Below, piece by piece: positions 36,165-39,522 of a stretch of 39,522 bases of DNA (within the stretch, counting starts at the first letter, position 1; every line of letters begins with the position of its first letter). The translations under genes and the position numbers were made by a program. The stretch lies in assembly GCA_040766325.1 (NCBI GenBank), contig JAXGQR010000019.1, positions 1 through 39,522 on the forward strand, read 5' to 3'. This DNA is from Dehalobacterium sp040766325. Lineage in GTDB: Bacteria; Bacillota; Dehalobacteriia; Dehalobacteriales; Dehalobacteriaceae. The notes under the pieces were generated by a model. It saw only the letters and a program-made list of their open reading frames with translations. It was not told the origin of the DNA and did not search any database.

Positions 36165-36520
36165 TTTTATCCTCCTTTATTTTTATTACCAAATTAAAAC
36201 TGAATACTTCTTAAAGACACCGCTTACCTCCTTTTACAAGTAGCCGCAAAAAGCCACCTAGCTTTGTACTGCTAGCGTAGAATAACCTGAGAAGCTCGAG
36301 CTTTTCTGTATCATATAATTTGACAATTATCGCACTAGACCTCTGGAGTATTTGGTCTAATATCTAGACATTGTTAACATGCTTCTTTTACTATCTATTT
36401 CAGTGTTTAAAGCTATAAAAAATTAACTCTTGTCTATATTTTTTATCCCATTCCAAATCTTTAATATGTTTACTCCCTATTATTAATTTTTACTACCTAA
36501 ATCCCGCAAAAAAATATCAT
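36165..36520 (-). other. Leader region upstream of the corrinoid protein gene
   Basis: The region should contain the operon promoter. It holds a 12-bp perfect palindrome (AAGCTCGAGCTT, 36292-36303) and an nine-codon mini frame (36194-36220, GTG to TAA) with its own AGGAGG (complement of 36227-36232). I found no B12 riboswitch box and no good sigma-54 site. Confidence 0.35.
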
Positions 36521-36568
36521 ATACCTGTATGAAGTCATAGAAATATGGCTCAAATACAGGTATTTTTT
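36521..36568 (+). terminator. Two-storey hairpin with GAAA loop and T run
   Basis: Outer arms 36521-36530 and 36554-36563 pair over 10 bp. Inside, AGTCATA and TATGGCT pair over seven positions around GAAA, with small bulges between the two stems. Six Ts follow on the plus strand, and an A run precedes it, so it could terminate transcription from either side. It separates the transposase remnants from the methyltransferase operon. Confidence 0.6.
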
Positions 36569-36590
36569 CATATTCCCATCTTTGACAGAA

Positions 36591-36632
36591 AAAACTCTGG
36601 TATGCCATGTAATTCAGGCAGTCCAGAGTTTT
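36591..36632 (-). terminator. Intrinsic terminator after the IS1634-type remnant
   Basis: A perfect 10-bp stem (36591-36600 with 36623-36632) with a 22-base loop is followed on the minus strand by Ts. It begins eight bases past the transposase stop and probably belonged to the element. Confidence 0.65.
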
Positions 36633-36640
36633 ATTGATTT

Positions 36641-37103
36641 TTAAAAAGTGCGTACCTTTTTTCTTTTTTTGGTGTTTTTAAAAATATTTTTCATTTTTCT
36701 GTTACTAACAATTTCAGTATCAGTTCTAAACCCGAACGACTCGTGTAAAGCATCAGTAAAATCGGTTCTTGTGTAGGTTGGAACATATCCTTCAGCTGGA
36801 ATATGATAAAAATTCATATCCCTTAAACCACTTGTGATTTCGTGGCAAGTAAATTTTTCACCTAAGTATTTTTCAAGGTATCTATATACAACTAATGCAA
36901 GAAAGCATGTAGTAAAATGCGCCTTTATTCTATCATCCTGGCTTAAATGTACAGACCTTGCCTTAAATTCATATTTCATGATCCTAAAGCATTCCTCTAT
37001 TTCCCAACGTCTATGATTAATCTTGTAATAGATATGGCATCGTCTTCAAGGTTTGTACATACTGCATAAAATCCATCATACATTTCTTCACCTGCTACAG
37101 TTT
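36641..37103 (-). mobile_element. IS1634/IS4-like transposase, C-terminal remnant
   Basis: About 150 residues of a DDE transposase C-terminus survive: HRRWEIEECFRIMKYEFKAR holds the catalytic glutamate with its YREK-like context, then HFTTCFLALVVYRYLEK and a short tail. One frame change lies near 37040. The match stops at about 37103, where the other remnant begins, so the first two thirds of the protein, with its catalytic aspartates, are missing. It cannot transpose. The downstream hairpin at 36591 is probably the element's own terminator. Confidence 0.8.
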
Positions 37104-37104
37104 A

Positions 37105-37602
37105 TATGTCTGAGATAACGTGCGGTTTCACGTCAGTGATGGATGGGCAAGATTGGAAGTGATGTCCTTTGAAGCATACAATGAATCGATCCATCTGAAG
37201 GAAATAGTGGAACGCTACAAAGAACGAACAGGCAGGTATCCGAGTCGAATCTTAGCAGACAAGATCTACCGAAATCGCGCTAATCTGGCATACTGCAAAA
37301 GTAAGAATATTCGGTTGTCTGGTCCGGCATTGGGAATACCGAAGAAGGATGAAAAACGAAACAAACAGTTAGAATATCAAGATGAATGTGAGCGGGTGGA
37401 AGCGGAGAGCCAATTCAGCTTGGCCAAACGCAAGTGTGGTTTAGGGTTGATCATGACAAAACTGGAAGAAACGATAGCGCATAGCATAGCGTTATCGGTA
37501 GTTGTGCTGAATATCAGAAAGATTCAGCATGCCATTTTTCAGCCTTTGCAAAATTGGCTTATTCGCTGGCATGCTGTGCAAAAATTCGTATTTATTCAGT
37601 AG
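37105..37602 (+). mobile_element. IS5/IS4-like DDE transposase, C-terminal remnant
   Basis: The open frame gives 160 residues from a DDE transposase of a different type: VSDGWARLEVMSFEAYNES, then YPSRILADKIYRNRANLAYC with a likely catalytic aspartate, then EAESQFSLAKRKCGLGLIM with the catalytic glutamate. The N-terminal half is missing, and its left edge touches the IS1634-type remnant. The two genes point away from their common junction, so the break joins the truncated 5' ends. No complete inverted repeats were found. Confidence 0.75.
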
Positions 37603-37620
37603 ACATTAAATAAAGCTTGA

Positions 37621-37667
37621 CAAAGGCCAATAAGAATTAGGTTTTACCTGATTCTTATTGGCCTTTG
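37621..37667. terminator. Long perfect hairpin, 22 bp with TTT loop
   Basis: Positions 37621-37637 pair perfectly with 37651-37667. A G-T pair and four further pairs close the gap to a three-base loop. The hairpin lies between the transposase remnant and the convergent nagB end and could terminate both. No long T run follows on either side, so part of its role may be as an end of the mobile element. Confidence 0.6.
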
Positions 37668-37685
37668 CGAGTATTCTAAAGAATT

Positions 37686-37717
37686 TTCTTTATAGATTGT
37701 ATTCTTTATAGATTGTA
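37686..37717. repeat. Tandem duplication of 16 bp at the end of nagB
   Basis: TTCTTTATAGATTGTA occurs twice without a gap (37686-37701 and 37702-37717). The stop of nagB (37706-37708) falls inside the right copy. It looks like a recent slippage duplication. Confidence 0.85.
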
Positions 37718-38520
37718 TACCTTTTTCATTTGCTCTACGTGGCTATAATGCTCCTTATGTTTTAACTTAGAAGCAGCCTCTTCATCCAGTATAACGGTAA
37801 TGCCCCCACTGTGTAATTGGATGGCTGAAGCAGTAATCTGTGCTGTGATCGGGCCTTCACCCCTGGGCTATCACATCCGCCTTTTTAAGTCCATTGGCAA
37901 TCATCAAGATGTTCCTAGCCTCCATAATCGTGCCCACACCCATGGTAATGGCAAAATGCGGCATATCCTTTCTCTCAAATCCGGCTTTGGCATAGAAGCT
38001 TGCATAATTATCATCCAAAGTTTGTTTCATTAAGGCCTGCACCCGGGTTCTGGACCCTAGGGATGATCCCGGTTCATTAAATGCCCAGTGTCCGTCACCA
38101 CCAATACCCAGGAGCTGCAAATCAATGCCCCCCGCATCCTTGATGGCTGCTTCATATTCCTGACAAAATTTTTCCGGATTCTTGGCTAAACTGTCCGGTA
38201 CATGGGTGTTTTCTTTTTTTAACATTAATATGCTTAATTAGCTCTTCATACATAAAACGGGCATAACTTTGATCCAAATTGTAAGGCAGATCCAGATTCA
38301 TTCCCAGCCCCAAATACTCATCCAGATTAAAGGTGGTCACCTGAGAAAAGTCCAGGCCTTCCTCCTGATGGAATCTGATCAACTCCTGATAAGTGCCGAT
38401 TGGGGTGCTGCCTGTGGCCAAACCCAAGACACAGTTCGGCTTTGATTGAACTAAACGGGCAATGATCCCGGCCGCAGTCTTACTCATTTCGTCATAGTTT
38501 TTTCTGATTAATATATCCAT
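37706..38520 (-). CDS. nagB: Glucosamine-6-phosphate deaminase, two frameshifts
   Basis: NagB converts glucosamine-6-phosphate to fructose-6-phosphate and ammonia. Marks are GLATGSTPIGTY (phosphate loop), FNLDEYLGL with a catalytic aspartate, and GIGGDGHWAFNEPGSS with the catalytic histidine. Three parts lie in different frames: near 38215 an A run (seven A) is misread, and near 37858 one extra G in GGGG must go. Corrected, the protein has about 270 residues. The ATG at 38520 begins like homologues (MDILIRKNYDEM). Position 17 of the loop reads GGDGHWAF where most have GRNGHIGF. No nagA or kinase gene is nearby. Confidence 0.88.
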
Positions 38521-38606
38521 TCTGAGTTTCATCTCTCCCCATCCATCTCAATTTTGTATCATAGAAAAATTTTATATATAAGGAGCGGAAAAAGCAAGAT
38601 ATTTTT

Positions 38607-39281
38607 CTATTTAATGATAATTTCATTGCGTACAACCCGGCCAATGATTCCGACTTGACCTAGGTCTGACTTAACAGGTGAACCATCATTTATAGATTTA
38701 CTCAGCAGCAATTTGTTTCCCTCTTTCTTAATCCGTCTGATGAGCTTGCGTCCTTCCCATTCCAAAAGGTAAATCCCGCCGTTGGTGATTTCTTTGGTCA
38801 GGTTAACGGTGAGCACATCATCCTTTTCGATGCGACAGACCTTCATGTCGTTATCAGAAGCTTTGATGAAGTGAATTTTATCCGGATGTAAGTTGATAAT
38901 TTTTTTGTTGATCAAAGGAAGCTCTCTGAAATCCACCACCTTACCGCTTTGCATATCATATACGGGGTATTTTTTGATTACCCCTGCTAAGGCATCCATC
39001 CAGGTTTCCGTGGGTTCCACCGGAATTGTCTCCTGATGAAGGGGTTTGGGTTTATGAATAGTTTTTTGCGGCTCTTCCGCTGGCCTTTCTTCATCAAAAT
39101 ATTTTTCCTGAACACCCAGGACTTTGAGAATCTTTTCTCCTGCTTTTTCATTGATAATTTTTTTGCCAGATTCCACCTGCATAAGATAACTTACGCTCAA
39201 ACCACATTTCTTAGCCAGTTCTTTTTCCGAAAGTCCGGCCTTTTTTCTCGCCTCGCTGATTGTTGCTGCTAATCTGTTCAT
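38607..39281 (-). CDS. XRE-family regulator with LexA/S24-like C-terminal domain
   Basis: The N-terminal 60 residues are an XRE helix-turn-helix (ARKKAGLSEKELAKKCGLSV, then SYLMQVESGKK). A linker of about 40 residues rich in P and E follows, and the last 120 residues resemble a peptidase S24/LexA beta-domain (KASDNDMKVCRIEKDD, GGIYLLEWEGRKLIRRI). I do not see the usual serine in the SMxP position (the sequence reads SDNDM), so self-cleavage is doubtful. An in-frame GTG at 39290 is also possible. It follows the metallopeptidase gene by about 10-20 bases, so the two may form an operon. Confidence 0.78.
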   Translation of the reverse strand: MNRLAATISEARKKAGLSEKELAKKCGLSVSYLMQVESGKKIINEKAGEKILKVLGVQEKYFDEERPAEEPQKTIHKPKPLHQETIPVEPTETWMDALAGVIKKYPVYDMQSGKVVDFRELPLINKKIINLHPDKIHFIKASDNDMKVCRIEKDDVLTVNLTKEITNGGIYLLEWEGRKLIRRIKKEGNKLLLSKSINDGSPVKSDLGQVGIIGRVVRNEIIIK

Positions 39282-39299
39282 CAGCACCACCCCTCTCCC

Positions 39300-39522
39300 C
39301 TAGAAAATTAAACCGGCACCGTATTTTTTTAACCAAGCCCGGTTTTCCTGATAGTTGGGACAAAAATCTGCTACCATCTGCCAAAATCCAGGGGAATGAT
39401 TCATCTCCTTCAAATGCGTCAGTTCATGGATAATAACATAATCCACCACTTCAAGTGGCGCCATGATCAAGCGCATATTAAAACTAAGATTCTTGCGTCC
39501 GGAACAGCTGCCCCAGCGGCTT
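39300..39522 (-). CDS. YgjP/DUF45-type zinc metallopeptidase, partial
   Basis: Only the last 73 residues are in the window. They hold the family's SRWGSCS motif, the HELTHLKEMNHSPGFW zinc site (two histidines of HExxH plus the third downstream), and a final stop at 39300. The family is the WLM/SprT-like group once called M48. The N-terminus lies beyond the window's right edge. The gene is in the same direction as the XRE gene and close to it. Confidence 0.88.
   Translation of the reverse strand, partial: SRWGSCSGRKNLSFNMRLIMAPLEVVDYVIIHELTHLKEMNHSPGFWQMVADFCPNYQENRAWLKKYGAGLIF

Noticed and set aside
10980..36200. In-frame TGA or TAG codons as selenocysteine or pyrrolysine, given the methyltransferase neighbourhood.
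   Set aside because: The methyltransferases here are UroD and pterin types, which do not use pyrrolysine. The stops appear only after frame changes, and no SECIS-like hairpin follows the TGA near 10988.
27116..36520. A cobalamin riboswitch before pduA or the corrinoid protein gene.
   Set aside because: I looked for the conserved B12 box and did not find it on the minus strand in either leader.
27116..36520. Sigma-54 promoter (-24/-12) for the pdu or methyltransferase operons.
   Set aside because: No TGGC...TTGC pair with correct spacing was found; one TGGC/TTGC-like pair near 36250 is too close together.
12596..37608. A shared 14-mer (TTCAGTAGACATTA) at 12596-12609 next to the AEC fragment and at 37595-37608 at the end of the IS5-type remnant, suggesting an element scar.
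   Set aside because: A few 14-base matches are expected by chance in an AT-rich window of this size. Similarity beyond it is weak, and no transposase sequence lies at 12400-12600.
1..39522. CRISPR arrays, rRNA and tRNA genes, prophage or replication-origin features.
   Set aside because: No regularly spaced repeats, tRNA cloverleaf, rRNA or DnaA-box cluster was recognised by eye; a covariance-model scan would be decisive.

Overview
The window reads as part of the chromosome of an anaerobic Firmicute of the class Clostridia. Codon use is AT-rich, Shine-Dalgarno sites are strong GGAGG types, start codons include GTG and TTG, almost every gene lies on the minus strand, and the gene families are typical of the group (CoA-dependent diol fermentation in a microcompartment, corrinoid methyltransferases, YesN/LytS-type two-component systems, Opp ATPases). 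A menA gene suggests a menaquinone-containing member such as a Peptococcaceae relative; the genus cannot be fixed from sequence reading alone.

Layout. 0.4-12.8 kb is mixed housekeeping and accessory DNA: a FAD/Rieske oxidoreductase, a MaoC-fold hydratase, a nitroreductase, menA, a TetR-controlled ABC transporter pair, an orphan OppDF ATPase pair, an M24 peptidase, a membrane-anchored unknown, and a decayed patch (ferredoxin-nitroreductase, SDR reductase, AEC permease fragment). 12.9-27.1 kb is a nearly complete B12-dependent diol-dehydratase (pdu-type) bacterial microcompartment operon, transcribed leftwards in the order pduA-B-C-D-E-G-H-K-like-J-L-eutJ-flavoprotein-N-O(ATR)-GlcG-P-S-T. 27.4-32.4 kb holds its probable regulators: a YesN-type response regulator, a PocR-domain histidine kinase and an AcoR/DhaR-like sigma-54 activator. 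32.7-36.2 kb is a corrinoid methyltransferase operon (corrinoid protein, UroD-type methyltransferase, DUF1638 protein, pterin-binding methyltransferase). 36.6-37.6 kb contains two abutting broken transposases. 37.7-39.5 kb holds nagB, an XRE/S24-like regulator and a YgjP-type metallopeptidase that runs off the end.

How it fits together. Diol dehydratase PduCDE, kept active by PduGH and fed adenosylcobalamin by the PduO-type transferase, would turn a 1,2-diol (or glycerol) into an aldehyde inside a shell of PduA/J/K-like/B/T/N proteins. PduP makes acyl-CoA and PduL acyl-phosphate; PduS with the Fe-S pore protein PduT probably handles electrons. No alcohol dehydrogenase (PduQ) or propionate kinase (PduW) lies in the window. 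Several proteins carry N-terminal amphipathic helices of the encapsulation type, including a flavoprotein of unknown role. The adjacent methyltransferase set is also B12-dependent and could feed methyl groups, for example from a methyl ether, into the folate pool.

A strong caution: at least 30 one- or two-base indels interrupt otherwise well conserved genes, many at homopolymer runs and some as compensating pairs. The disrupted genes keep family-typical residues in every frame, so sequencing or assembly error (or very recent damage) is more likely than ancient decay. Coordinates for those genes are given for the reconstructed gene.
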